Source of the DNA: Pseudomonas spelaei | GTDB taxonomy: Bacteria; Pseudomonadota; Gammaproteobacteria; Pseudomonadales; Pseudomonadaceae | Assembly (NCBI RefSeq): GCF_009724245.1 | Contig: NZ_WNNK01000022.1 | Location: 60,799-124,798 of the forward strand | Direction of reading: 5' to 3' | DNA length: 64,000 bases | Shown: in pieces, positions 26,538 to 34,173 of the stretch | Layout: every line of letters starts with the position of its first letter | How positions within the stretch are numbered: the stretch's first letter is position 1 | Position numbers and translations under genes: made by a program | Notes under the pieces: generated by a model | What the model saw: the letters and a program-made list of their open reading frames with translations, nothing else | Databases searched by the model: none | Told to the model about the DNA's origin: nothing

Positions 26538-26672
26538 ATGGCCGAACCGGCAGCCTTGGCCGACACCGATGACGAAAACCTGAACCAGGCTATCGCCAGC
26601 AGGCTCAAGGAAATCCGCAATCATAACGATGTGGTGCGCAAACGAATGCTTGCTGGGGAGGACGCCGAATAA
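26538..26672 (+). CDS. Small hypothetical protein (44 aa)
   Basis: A 44-aa acidic-then-basic frame (MAEPAALADTDDENLNQAIASRL...GEDAE), mostly helical. The 40 bases in front of its ATG (26499-26540, ending AGAGGTGCCCATG) closely match the bases before the SRAP gene (33448-33489), including the GAGGTGCC ribosome-binding region. Function unknown; it may be a truncated gene that inherited that leader. Confidence 0.45.
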   Translation: MAEPAALADTDDENLNQAIASRLKEIRNHNDVVRKRMLAGEDAE

Positions 26673-26780
26673 GAACTGCTTGAAGCACCGGCCCGGGCGC
26701 ACCTGGAGCGCGGCGACAGTTCGATTCGGATCAGGTGCGGTCCGATCGTCCCCCGCCGTTACGCCACCATGGAGTGCAGA

Positions 26781-27197
26781 CTAGTCTTCTGGGTTGTTAT
26801 CAGAAAAGGACTTGCTCAGTAGGCCCTGAACAACACTGTCGGGATTGCCAAGCAGCTGTTTATTGAAGGCCTCGCCATCGCCTGAGCGAGTTGCGAGAAG
26901 TCCCCAAGACTTTGTCCCATCCGCGTTGAAAACCACGATCAGTTGGTTATTTGCACAATCGTGAGGCTTACACATGTGGCCCACAGTGAAGGTTTTTCCG
27001 TCGGCTTTAACGTCCTCAACTGGTGACGCAGTGCCCTGTGCTTTGCTAACCCAGCTTGGGAAACCGAGCATCTCAGCATAGGCTTTTTTGTATGGTGCTT
27101 TACTCGCAATCTCCGGCAGATACTGCTCAGCACAAGCGCCTCCAACCATTAGCATCAGGGAGGCGCCCGTAAGAATCGAAAGGCTCAATTTTTTCAT
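26781..27197 (-). CDS. ivy: Ivy-type inhibitor of C-type lysozyme
   Basis: A 138-aa periplasmic protein: signal peptide MKKLSLSILTGASLMLMVGG ending ACA-E, then the Ivy hallmark loop CKPHDC at residues 76-81, which plugs the lysozyme active site in characterised homologues. The overall length fits the family. RBS GGAG supports the start at 27197; the frame upstream to 27248 is unlikely. Role: protects peptidoglycan from host or predator lysozyme. It lies inside the tRNA-Cys-bounded segment. Confidence 0.9.
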   Translation of the reverse strand: MKKLSLSILTGASLMLMVGGACAEQYLPEIASKAPYKKAYAEMLGFPSWVSKAQGTASPVEDVKADGKTFTVGHMCKPHDCANNQLIVVFNADGTKSWGLLATRSGDGEAFNKQLLGNPDSVVQGLLSKSFSDNNPED

Positions 27198-27370
27198 TCG
27201 AATTACTCCATGTCGGTGACTTCTCAGCCGTTTCTTCGCCGGCGGCATTTAACGCAGGTATGACTCCTCGGACAAAACACCGCTGCTTAAGTTTCGACAT
27301 TCGCCCGGCAAAGAAATCCGGTATTGGAATACGCCACGACAGGCGCACAGAAAAAGTGCAGGTAAAGCCT

Positions 27371-27745
27371 TTATAATTCGCCCTGTTTTTCACCTGCGTC
27401 ATAGCTACGTCGGCAGTTTTGAATGACGTCCATATTCTCGACCGTCCAGTCGAACAGAACCGAGAAAGGCCCCTGCAACGATCTACCGAGTGGTGTCAGG
27501 GCATACTCGACACCGAGCACTCGTCCATCCAGAACTCTACGCGTCAACATTCCATTACGCTCCAGCTTACGTAGCGTCTGGGTCAGCACGCGCTGGGTGA
27601 TGCCATCGAGACGACGCTTGATGGCATTGAAGCGACAGGGCTCGCACAATACCGCCAGAACCATCATCGACCACTTATCTGCTATCTGGTCGAGTATCAC
27701 GCGGCTCGGACAATCGGCGCGGTAGATCGGGTCAGTGTCTTCCAT
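27371..27745 (-). CDS. HxlR family transcriptional regulator
   Basis: A 124-aa winged-helix protein: YRADCPSRVILDQIADKWSMMVLAVLCEPCRFNAIKRRLDGITQRVLTQTLRKLERNGMLTR shows the HxlR N-terminal Cys and W-x-x-x-I/V-L helix-turn-helix pattern. RBS GGAGGATACCA. It is divergent from the enoyl-CoA hydratase gene with 104 bases between starts and probably regulates it. Confidence 0.92.
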   Translation of the reverse strand: MEDTDPIYRADCPSRVILDQIADKWSMMVLAVLCEPCRFNAIKRRLDGITQRVLTQTLRKLERNGMLTRRVLDGRVLGVEYALTPLGRSLQGPFSVLFDWTVENMDVIQNCRRSYDAGEKQGEL

Positions 27746-27849
27746 TGGTATCCTCCAGCACCCCTGGGATGCTTCAGGTGCGTAATTGACTCCAGGTATC
27801 CAATAAATACTATCAGGTCACTAACGCACCTAACCTAGGAAAAACTGAG

Positions 27850-28683
27850 ATGACAGACACAGACTTCGGCAGGCTTCACATTTCCAGCACGGATGGCGTC
27901 GCAACGATCACGATTAATAATCCGCCGGTGAACGTCCTCGACGTATCTTTGATGAGCGAGATACGCCGCTTTCTCCTTTCCGCTCGTGATGACAAAAACA
28001 CCCGCGTGCTGGTTTTCCAGAGTGCGGATCCAGAGTTTTTCATTGCGCATGTCGATATGACATTGATCGACGAGCCACACGCATTTGACGATTTTGTTCA
28101 TGAAGCTCCAGAAGCTCTCAACCCGTTCCAGGCATTCGGCGAACTGCTGCGAGGTCAGCCGCAGGTCACAATCATCAAGCTCGCCGGATTGGCGCGCGGG
28201 GGAGGTGCAGAATTCATCTCGGCGGCCGACATGATATTTGCCGCACAAGGCCGAGCCGGCCTTGCCCAATGCGAAGCGTTGATGGGCATCACTCCGGGCG
28301 GCGGAGCGACTCAATACCTTCCTGGCCGGATGACGCGCGGCCGGGCTCTTGAAGTGATACTTGGCGCCGATCTCATCGACGCGAATACAGCAGAACGTTA
28401 CGGATGGATCAACAGGGCGCTGCCTGAAGAGCAGCTTGACGGTTTCGTTGATCGGCTGGCGCGCAACATCGCCGCACTGCCCGAAGGAGTCATCGCCGCC
28501 GCCAAAAAAGCAATGCCTAGAACAGACCTGCGGGAAGGTTTTCGCCGCGAGCACGATGCCTGGGCGGGGCTCTTCGAGCGCCCGGCAGCTGAAAAACTCA
28601 TTCGGGGAGGACTCAAGGCTGGCGCGCAGACTAAAGAAGGAGAACGAAATCTGGAGAGCCTTCTCCGAGGGCTGAAAATATGA
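27850..28683 (+). CDS. Enoyl-CoA hydratase/isomerase family protein
   Basis: A 277-aa crotonase-fold protein: ATITINNPPVNVLD opens the fold, ITIIKLAGLARGGGAEFISAADMIFAA is the oxyanion-hole/CoA region, and GITPGGGATQYLPGRMTRGRALEVILGADLIDANTAERYGWIN follows. One catalytic Glu position is Pro/Gly-rich here (GITPGGG), so the exact reaction is open. RBS AGGAAAAA. Likely controlled by the divergent HxlR regulator. Confidence 0.9.
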   Translation: MTDTDFGRLHISSTDGVATITINNPPVNVLDVSLMSEIRRFLLSARDDKNTRVLVFQSADPEFFIAHVDMTLIDEPHAFDDFVHEAPEALNPFQAFGELLRGQPQVTIIKLAGLARGGGAEFISAADMIFAAQGRAGLAQCEALMGITPGGGATQYLPGRMTRGRALEVILGADLIDANTAERYGWINRALPEEQLDGFVDRLARNIAALPEGVIAAAKKAMPRTDLREGFRREHDAWAGLFERPAAEKLIRGGLKAGAQTKEGERNLESLLRGLKI

Positions 28684-28831
28684 TCCACCACGTAGTTCGA
28701 CTGGGTTTCAAAAAATCAAATATTACAGATCATCATAGGTGCTGTTACGTAGGACCACCTGGAAGGTCGGGCCGGGTATCGAGCAGGCTATAGAGCGGAT
28801 CTGCGCCAAGAGGAAGACGTCGATCACAGGC
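28684..28831. other. Intergenic before the second tRNA-Cys fragment
   Basis: About 150 bases between the hydratase stop and the terminator-tRNA fragment block. I see no gene. Confidence 0.4.
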
Positions 28832-28870
28832 AATAAAAAAACCCGTAACTCACTGAGCTACGGGGTTTTT
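28832..28870. terminator. Terminator of tRNA-Cys fragment copy B
   Basis: Hairpin with A-run and T-run on both sides, the counterpart of 26099-26132. On the minus strand it follows the CCA end of the tRNA fragment by 5 bases. Confidence 0.75.
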
Positions 28871-28875
28871 AAGAG

Positions 28876-28927
28876 TGGAGGCCGAGGTCGGAATCGAACC
28901 GGCGTAGGCGGATTTGCAATCCGACCT
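28876..28927 (-). pseudogene. 3' fragment of tRNA-Cys, copy B (candidate prophage attachment site)
   Basis: Minus-strand sequence carries an anticodon arm with loop TTGCAAA (GCA anticodon), T-arm and acceptor 3' strand with CCTCCA; the 5' half is replaced by unrelated sequence (GGGCCTTTGGAGG). For a tRNA-targeting element the inserted DNA would lie to the right, where the prophage is, with the intact tRNA-Cys at its far end beyond the window. Confidence 0.75.
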
Positions 28928-29060
28928 CCAAAGGCCCGCAGGGCAAGGCCTACATTACATATTTAGTACCATAACATTCGCAATTTCGTACCTCTACAGC
29001 CCCCGCCTGCCAAAGGGGTAGCTTCCAGTTTTGGTATTCTTTTAGCGTCTCGTGCCCCCT

Positions 29061-29085
29061 CCCCGGCGTCCTGCCGACCGAACAC
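29061..29085 (+). repeat. Short interspersed repeat, copy 3
   Basis: Exact core match to the copy at 7041-7065 (CGGCGTCCTGCCGACCGAACAC). It lies 134 bases after tRNA-Cys fragment B and 56 bases before the small gene at 29141. Confidence 0.7.
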
Positions 29086-29140
29086 CACTCACCAGTAAAC
29101 AACCCAACTGCTACGCTGTTCACTCCACGGAGGAACACCG

Positions 29141-29350
29141 ATGCAGAACTTAGATCTACTCCCTTCCCTGCTTTCCAAAATGAACGAAAACCAGCTCGCC
29201 CTTGAAGCTTCCATCATGGAACTCTCGAGCTGGGTTGAGCAGCAAGGCGGTGCCGAAGTCGCCGAGAACGTGCGCGGCGCCCTGGACACCCTCGACCGTA
29301 ACGAAGAGTTCATCAAGCTGACCCTGGCCGTCCTCATGACTCCTGACTGA
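29141..29350 (+). CDS. Small paralogous family protein, member 3 (69 aa)
   Basis: 69 aa: LLPSLLSKMNENQLALEASIMELSSWVEQQGG, then VAENVRGALDTL and a final helix ending VLMTPD. Clearly homologous to the proteins at 15577 and 15975. A good RBS (GGAGG, 8 bases before ATG) makes this the best supported of the three. It sits between the interspersed repeat and a umuC relic. Confidence 0.8.
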   Translation: MQNLDLLPSLLSKMNENQLALEASIMELSSWVEQQGGAEVAENVRGALDTLDRNEEFIKLTLAVLMTPD

Positions 29351-29373
29351 TCGCTAGATGCCGCTACGACTAA

Positions 29374-29487
29374 AGTTGATCGAGCCCTGTGGTGGACTCT
29401 GGCCAGCATCTCCCGGCACACTCTCCAATTAGGATTGGTCGGCTGGCCGACCGCAGTGCTCCCCACAATCCATTATTCTGGAGCAAT
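29374..29487 (-). pseudogene. Relic of a umuC 3' end
   Basis: About 114 bases align, with small gaps, to the last codons of the intact umuC at 31690-32967: shared blocks include CTCTGGC, TCCCGGC, CCAAT-AGGATT and ATT-TGG-CCAGCA-like ends. Translating with frame changes gives LRSAS.PTNPNW...REML, matching the C-terminus LRSASVPTNPDW...REMM of the intact protein. The remainder of the gene is gone. Confidence 0.75.
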
Positions 29488-29570
29488 ACACTAACTACTA
29501 TGGATGCATCTGCGGGTTGTAACACCGCAAATAATTATCGGCGTGCAAGCGTCCTCGTATAAAGTGCTCG

Positions 29571-29975
29571 TCACAATATCATGTTTATATTTACGGCTCC
29601 CGCGCTCTCCAGACTATAACTGCTGAATTCATAAACTCTACCTCTAGTGGAAATTTTAAGCTCACCATTGTTCTTCTCTACCGATACGTCTGGCTGCTTG
29701 GTTACTAAGAACGCATGCTTTGAACCTAAAACCTTTAAATTCTCCTCATCAGAAACTATGTCACTAGATATATAATAACGATAAGAGAACCCAGCCGTCG
29801 CACCGCCTCTGTTGTCGCGTGCTCCGTAAATGGAGTTACCGTTGCCGAGAGGATATGTAAATACAATTTTATCCAAAGCAGGCTTAGATGGCTCGACAAG
29901 CCAATCAACTCCTACATACAACAGGCAAGCGACTAACAAACCGTTACATGCCGTCTGAATCCATGACTTAGACAT
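29571..29975 (-). CDS. Candidate immunity protein, membrane-anchored
   Basis: A 134-aa AT-rich protein with one N-terminal hydrophobic segment (ACNGLLVACLLYVGVDWLV) and a soluble domain (NSIYGARDNRGGATAGFSYRYYISSD) probably on the periplasmic side. RBS AAGGAATAG. It lies 213 bases downstream of the toxin gene on the same strand, the usual position of a bacteriocin immunity gene. No immunity family recognised, so the role is inferred from position. Confidence 0.6.
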   Translation of the reverse strand: MSKSWIQTACNGLLVACLLYVGVDWLVEPSKPALDKIVFTYPLGNGNSIYGARDNRGGATAGFSYRYYISSDIVSDEENLKVLGSKHAFLVTKQPDVSVEKNNGELKISTRGRVYEFSSYSLESAGAVNINMIL

Positions 29976-30081
29976 TTACTATTCCTTGACAACAAATCAA
30001 ATTAAGGAGAGCTAGAAACCAAACTCCAACTTGCGACAAAGCCTATCAACAAGTCACAACCTATGGCGCTAGCACAAACTG

Positions 30082-30114
30082 ACAAACAAGCCACATTTTG
30101 CATGGCTTGTTTGT
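30082..30114. terminator. Hairpin between toxin and candidate immunity gene
   Basis: Perfect 12-base arms (30082-30093 and 30103-30114) with a 9-base loop. It may end or attenuate the toxin transcript, so the immunity gene may also have its own promoter. Confidence 0.6.
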
Positions 30115-30188
30115 ATTTTAAACGCTCAAAATGCAGAAAAATTTACCATTTTTTGCGTTTCAGATTATTTCTATCGCCGTAGATGATC

Positions 30189-31229
30189 TCAAAATCCTTT
30201 TGCCTTGGCGAATTCAATTCCCGCCTTAATCCATACTTGGTCCACCTTGTCATCACCATAAGGTGATCCTGCCCACCACTTGCCGAAATCCTCCATCGAA
30301 GTACCCGCAATCCCCTGCGCCGCACCTGCGGCTCTCAGCAGTACCTGTTCGGGAATGCCCGCAGCTCGGCCAGTGGCGCCATAATTAAAATTGCCAACCT
30401 CTTCATATTGAGGGCCGCGCTGCTTGTAATCCCATTCACCACCGTTCCTGACTTTTGTGTAAAACACCCCATAAACAATCGCCTCCTCACCACCTACCAC
30501 AAGCTTTGACGACTCTCTCAGGGCCTTGGCTTCAATCATGTTGTTATCCAAAGAAACCCCAGGCGGGATCATTGGCACTTCCTGACGCCCTGCTCGCGCC
30601 TCAGCATCACTTAATCGCTGCGCTTCAATATTCGCTCGGGCTTGTTGAGCGGCCAATACACCGTCCAAAGCCTGTGCCTTTTCATTCAAACGTCGAGCCA
30701 TTTCCGAGTAGACCAGAGCGAGGTTCGAGGCTTCATAGCCACGGGCCCAGCCAAGGAGGCTTTCTTGATGCACATAAACGCTCTTCATACCGGTTTGTAT
30801 AAAGTTTCGAGCACTCGGATTACTTTCAGCCTTATCAGTACGACCATTCAAAACGTATGTCGAATCTTTTGATTTGCCATCGGCATTTGATTGTTTCGTC
30901 AGATAAAGTTTTACCAGGATATTTTTTTCTTTGATGACTGTCTGGTTAGGAGTGGAGATATCCATTCGTACATTTAGACCGCCCGCCGCCTTAACTTCCG
31001 CATCGATCTCAGAGTCGATGGCGGCGACATTACTCTTATGCTGCTGATCTACTTTCTGCTTACTATCAGCAATCCAACTCTCTACATTATCTTCCACAAT
31101 AATAAGCTGACCAAGTACGTCATACTCATCCATTGAAGGTTGGCCAATTACTGTACCATTTGGTACTGACAACAGCGACGGACCACTTTGCTGCCCTGTA
31201 ACAGTTGTTTTTCCAAGTTCTACTGGCAT
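30189..31229 (-). CDS. Putative SOS-regulated bacteriocin with toxin_44-like C-terminal domain
   Basis: A 346-aa protein. Residues 1-90 are an N-terminal region (VPNGTVIGQPSMDEYDVLG) of unknown fold; about 100-245 include a helical, Gln/Ala-rich part (ARRLNEKAQALDGVLAAQQARANIEAQRLSDAEA). The last 90 residues hold WDYK, GNFNYGATGRAAGI, AAGAAQG and GDDKVDQ, the pattern I recall for polymorphic toxin type 44 (Ntox44), a predicted toxin domain. RBS AAAGGAATATG. A LexA box lies 192 bases upstream of the start. No secretion signal seen, so release by lysis is likely, as with pyocins. Confidence 0.7.
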   Translation of the reverse strand: MPVELGKTTVTGQQSGPSLLSVPNGTVIGQPSMDEYDVLGQLIIVEDNVESWIADSKQKVDQQHKSNVAAIDSEIDAEVKAAGGLNVRMDISTPNQTVIKEKNILVKLYLTKQSNADGKSKDSTYVLNGRTDKAESNPSARNFIQTGMKSVYVHQESLLGWARGYEASNLALVYSEMARRLNEKAQALDGVLAAQQARANIEAQRLSDAEARAGRQEVPMIPPGVSLDNNMIEAKALRESSKLVVGGEEAIVYGVFYTKVRNGGEWDYKQRGPQYEEVGNFNYGATGRAAGIPEQVLLRAAGAAQGIAGTSMEDFGKWWAGSPYGDDKVDQVWIKAGIEFAKAKGF

Positions 31230-31689
31230 AATTCATATTCCTTTATGATTAAGTTTACCAACATGCAAAATTCTGAGCCACTAACTGTGAAACGCTCGAT
31301 TTATCTATGCTGATTGTTCACGCTAAAAGAAGACCCATACTTGGGACTCCTGACTTTCGTGTCATGACAATCCTCCTGTGGCAGTGGTGCTTTAGGAGGC
31401 GAAACCACGTCACCCGATGACTGTACATAAATACAGCATTGCATCCAATCTGAATTATGCAAAATGCATACATTCCGACAAATGGTATTGATTTTTATTT
31501 GCATTTGATTGGATGAGTAAAGAAACTTGCATAGCCGCAAGCTGCTCCAAGGGACGACCTCCTCACAGCTCATGAGCTCATCGCAACTGCCAGATGCTTA
31601 TGGGCTGCATCGAAAACGCTCTTTGGCCATCCCTTTAGCATCGTTGTGGTAGACCCAACACCAAGAAGAAACTGCAATTCAACCTAAGA
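31230..31689. other. Regulatory interval upstream of the bacteriocin, no gene
   Basis: 460 bases between umuC and the toxin. It holds the LexA box at 31421. A 90-codon minus-strand frame (31301-31573) looks non-coding (odd composition, no RBS). Confidence 0.5.
31421..31436. promoter_or_regulatory. LexA (SOS) box upstream of the bacteriocin
   Basis: CTGTACATAAATACAG: the CTGT-N8-ACAG palindrome with an AT-rich centre fits the gammaproteobacterial LexA operator. It is 192 bases upstream of the toxin ATG. A second box controls umuDC at 33406. DNA damage should derepress the toxin. Confidence 0.85.
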
Positions 31690-32967
31690 TCAGCCGCAAT
31701 GAACCTGCCACAGCTGATCCAGACGAGTCGTGTAGCTCTGGCTCATCATTTCCCGGCGCATCCCCCAATCAGGATTCGTCGGCACACTGGCCGAGCGCAG
31801 CGTTCCCCTTCCCCACCGCCCATTGATCTGGTCCAGCACCGTCATCACCCTGGTGGCTTCTGCCGGCTGCGATACCGCGAATAGATCGTCGGTGTACTCG
31901 CCGGGCTGGCACAGATTGAGCAGCATCACTTCGGCTTTGCTGTATCTGAAGCCTGGCCGGTATATGTGGCCGACCGCATCAACGGCCGCCCTGGTCAGCA
32001 AGCGCACGTCATCGGTTGGATATGGCAGATCGACCACCACCCCGTTTGCGTACTTTGCCTCTTCCGGATTGAACATGCCTGTGCGGATGCAGACACGGAC
32101 CTTCTTGCACAGCGAGCCCTGGGCTCGGAGCTTTTCCGAAGCCCTCATCATGTAGGTGGCCACCGCCTCTTTGATCGGCGGCAACTCCGTCAGGCGCTGG
32201 CCGAACATCCGGCTACAGCAAATCTCCTGCTTTGGTGGGTCGGGCTCATCCAGCTCCAGGCAGGACGTTCCGGCCAACTCCCGCGCAGTCTTCTCGATCA
32301 CCACGCTGAACTTCTTGCGCAGCATCCACGGGTCAGCCTTGGCCAGGTCCATGGCGGACTTGATGCCCAGGGCGTCAAGGTGGAGTTTCATTTTTCGGCC
32401 TACACCCCACACCTCGGCCACGTCCGTGTTGCGCAGCACCCAGTCTCGTTTGGCAGGGTCAGTGATGTTCACCACACCGCCGGTCTGGGCCTGCAGTCGC
32501 TTCGCTGTGTGGTTGGCCAGCTTGGCCAGGGTCTTTGTAGTGGCGATCCCCACCCCCACGGGGATTCCGGTGCAACGCAGCACCTGGGCACGGATCCGCC
32601 GGCCCAGGTCGTCCAGGCCATCGATACCGGACAGATCGGCGAACGCCTCATCAATGCTGTACACCTCAACCGCCGGTACCAGGCTTTCAATCAGTGTCAT
32701 AACCCGCTCGCTCATGTCCCCGTACAGGGCATAGTTCGAGGAAAAGGCCACGATGCCGTGCTGCTTCAGCTTGTGCTTGATCTGGAAATACGGCTCGCCC
32801 ATTTTGATAAAGGGCTTGGAGTCGTAGCTCCGGGCAATGACGCAGCCGTCGTTATTGCTGAGAACCACGATAGGCACCCTGGCCAGGTCCGGGCGGAAGA
32901 CTCGCTCGCAGCTCGCATAGAAGCTGTTGCAATCGATCAGGGCGAAGACTGGCTCCGGCTTAGACAT
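31690..32967 (-). CDS. umuC: UmuC-type Y-family DNA polymerase (Pol V catalytic subunit)
   Basis: A 425-aa polymerase: Asp12 in LIDCNSFYASCE and Asp106-Glu107 in SIDEAFADLSG are the metal-binding catalytic residues; GVGIATTKTLAKLANHTAK is the fingers/HhH region; the C-terminal little-finger domain and the UmuC tail are complete. It performs error-prone translesion synthesis with UmuD'. Its start overlaps the umuD stop by 8 bases. SOS control through the box at 33406. Confidence 0.95.
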   Translation of the reverse strand: MSKPEPVFALIDCNSFYASCERVFRPDLARVPIVVLSNNDGCVIARSYDSKPFIKMGEPYFQIKHKLKQHGIVAFSSNYALYGDMSERVMTLIESLVPAVEVYSIDEAFADLSGIDGLDDLGRRIRAQVLRCTGIPVGVGIATTKTLAKLANHTAKRLQAQTGGVVNITDPAKRDWVLRNTDVAEVWGVGRKMKLHLDALGIKSAMDLAKADPWMLRKKFSVVIEKTARELAGTSCLELDEPDPPKQEICCSRMFGQRLTELPPIKEAVATYMMRASEKLRAQGSLCKKVRVCIRTGMFNPEEAKYANGVVVDLPYPTDDVRLLTRAAVDAVGHIYRPGFRYSKAEVMLLNLCQPGEYTDDLFAVSQPAEATRVMTVLDQINGRWGRGTLRSASVPTNPDWGMRREMMSQSYTTRLDQLWQVHCG

Positions 32968-33385
32968 GGCTGCGCACGGTGCTGGTGATCACCCCCCAGA
33001 TAGAAAGCTCGTCGCCTTCCAAGACATACCGCGCCGGGTACTTCGGGTTTTCCGACAATAGGATGAGCTCTTTCCCGCGCCTACAGAACCGCTTGCAAAT
33101 GGGTTCATTGTTCAACGCGGCGACCACCAAGTGCCCGTGGCCAGGCTCAATTGAGCGGTCAACTATTCCAAGATCACCTTCAAAAATGCCTACACCCTGC
33201 ATGCTGTCGCCCGTGAACCGGATCATGTACATGTGAGGGGCACGAATATTTAGGACCTCATCCAATGAGATGTGCAGCTCGATGTGATCGGACGCCGGCG
33301 ATGGAAAACCCGCTGGCACCCGAAACGAGCAGAAAGGCAGCTTCGTGCCGCCTTCGGATATAGGGCCTAAAATGGTAAAGCTCAT
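32960..33385 (-). CDS. umuD: UmuD-type S24 self-cleaving protein
   Basis: A 141-aa protein with the cleavage site Ala25-Gly26 (VPAGFPSPASD), nucleophile Ser61 (TGDSMQGVG) and Lys98 of the Ser-Lys dyad. RecA-stimulated autocleavage gives UmuD', the active partner of UmuC. AAGGCAG precedes ATG 33385. It is 21 bases from a LexA box. First gene of umuDC. Confidence 0.95.
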   Translation of the reverse strand: MSFTILGPISEGGTKLPFCSFRVPAGFPSPASDHIELHISLDEVLNIRAPHMYMIRFTGDSMQGVGIFEGDLGIVDRSIEPGHGHLVVAALNNEPICKRFCRRGKELILLSENPKYPARYVLEGDELSIWGVITSTVRSHV

Positions 33386-33405
33386 GATGCTGCCTTTTGC
33401 AGACA

Positions 33406-33421
33406 CTGTACGAATGTACAG
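33406..33421. promoter_or_regulatory. LexA (SOS) box of umuDC
   Basis: CTGTACGAATGTACAG, a CTGT-N8-ACAG palindrome, lies between umuD (start 33385) and the divergent SRAP gene (start 33487) and could control both. Confidence 0.88.
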
Positions 33422-33486
33422 TTAACTTTGCAGTCGGCTTGCGGTCAATTTTTCTGTAGGGGATTTCGACAGACGGAGAGGTGCCT

Positions 33487-34173
33487 ATGTGCGGGAGGAT
33501 TTCGCAGTACAGCGATATTCGAGAGTACGTTGCCACGCTGGGCATGGGCGACACCCTGGTGAACTCCGTGGGTGACGCACCGCTTGAACGGTACAACGTG
33601 GCACCGACAACCCAAGTCGCCCTACTCCACCTCCAAGGTGAGACGCTGCACGCTGATCTGGTTCGGTGGGGATGGCGGCCACACTGGGCCAAGGACAGGG
33701 CGGCGCCGATCAACGCCCGCGTGGAGAAGGTGGCCCACGGCCAATTCTTTCGGGCGATCTGGCCACACAGGGCGATCACTCCCGTGGACAACTGGTTTGA
33801 ATGGGTTGATGAGGGTGGGCCGAAGAAGCAGCCATATTTGATCCGCCGGCGAGATGGCTCCCCGGTGCTGTGCGCATCCATTGGCCAACTACCCGACAGT
33901 GATGAAGGCCCGGGCGAGCATGACGGCTTCGTGATCATCACCGCCGACAGCGCCGGCGGCATGGTGGATATTCACGACAGGCGCCCCGTGGTTCTGGCGC
34001 CGGACCTGGCCCGGGAATGGTTGGATCCGGCCACGCCCAAGGAGCGCGCCGAGCAGATGGTGTTGCATCAAGGAGAACCGGCCGAGGCCTTCGAATGGTT
34101 CAAGGTAAATGTGTCCGTGGGCAATGTGAGGAACAAGGGACCCGAACTCATCCAGCCAATCAGCGCGCAATAG
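33487..34173 (+). CDS. yedK: SRAP domain protein (YedK/HMCES type)
   Basis: A 228-aa protein whose catalytic Cys2 follows the start Met directly (MCGRISQ). Other active-site residues of the family are present: Asn76 in INARVE, Glu105 in NWFEW and His163 in DIHDRRP. SRAP proteins form a thiazolidine crosslink with abasic sites in single-stranded DNA and shield them. ATG 33487 is required by Cys2; the GTG at 33481 is excluded. Divergent from umuDC and likely SOS-linked. It is the only plus-strand gene in the phage-side block. Confidence 0.95.
   Translation: MCGRISQYSDIREYVATLGMGDTLVNSVGDAPLERYNVAPTTQVALLHLQGETLHADLVRWGWRPHWAKDRAAPINARVEKVAHGQFFRAIWPHRAITPVDNWFEWVDEGGPKKQPYLIRRRDGSPVLCASIGQLPDSDEGPGEHDGFVIITADSAGGMVDIHDRRPVVLAPDLAREWLDPATPKERAEQMVLHQGEPAEAFEWFKVNVSVGNVRNKGPELIQPISAQ

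Larger units (their letters stand above)
26138..28875. mobile_element. Segment bounded by two tRNA-Cys 3' fragments
   Basis: Direct repeats of terminator plus tRNA-Cys 3' part (26099-26185 and 28832-28927), each followed by the 25-base interspersed repeat, enclose 2.7 kb with a small hypothetical gene, the Ivy-type inhibitor, HxlR and an enoyl-CoA hydratase. This is the footprint of a small island or a shrunken integrated element; no recombinase remains inside. Confidence 0.35.

Noticed and set aside
31301..31573. 90-codon minus frame upstream of the bacteriocin
   Set aside because: Spans towards the LexA box region, has no RBS and unlikely composition.
31966..32988. Plus-strand frame of 340 codons opposite umuC
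   Set aside because: umuC is clear on the minus strand with all motifs; the mirror frame is a high-GC shadow.
33451..33472. CTGT...ACAG with 11-base spacing before the SRAP gene
   Set aside because: LexA boxes need an 8-base spacer; the proper box is at 33406-33421.
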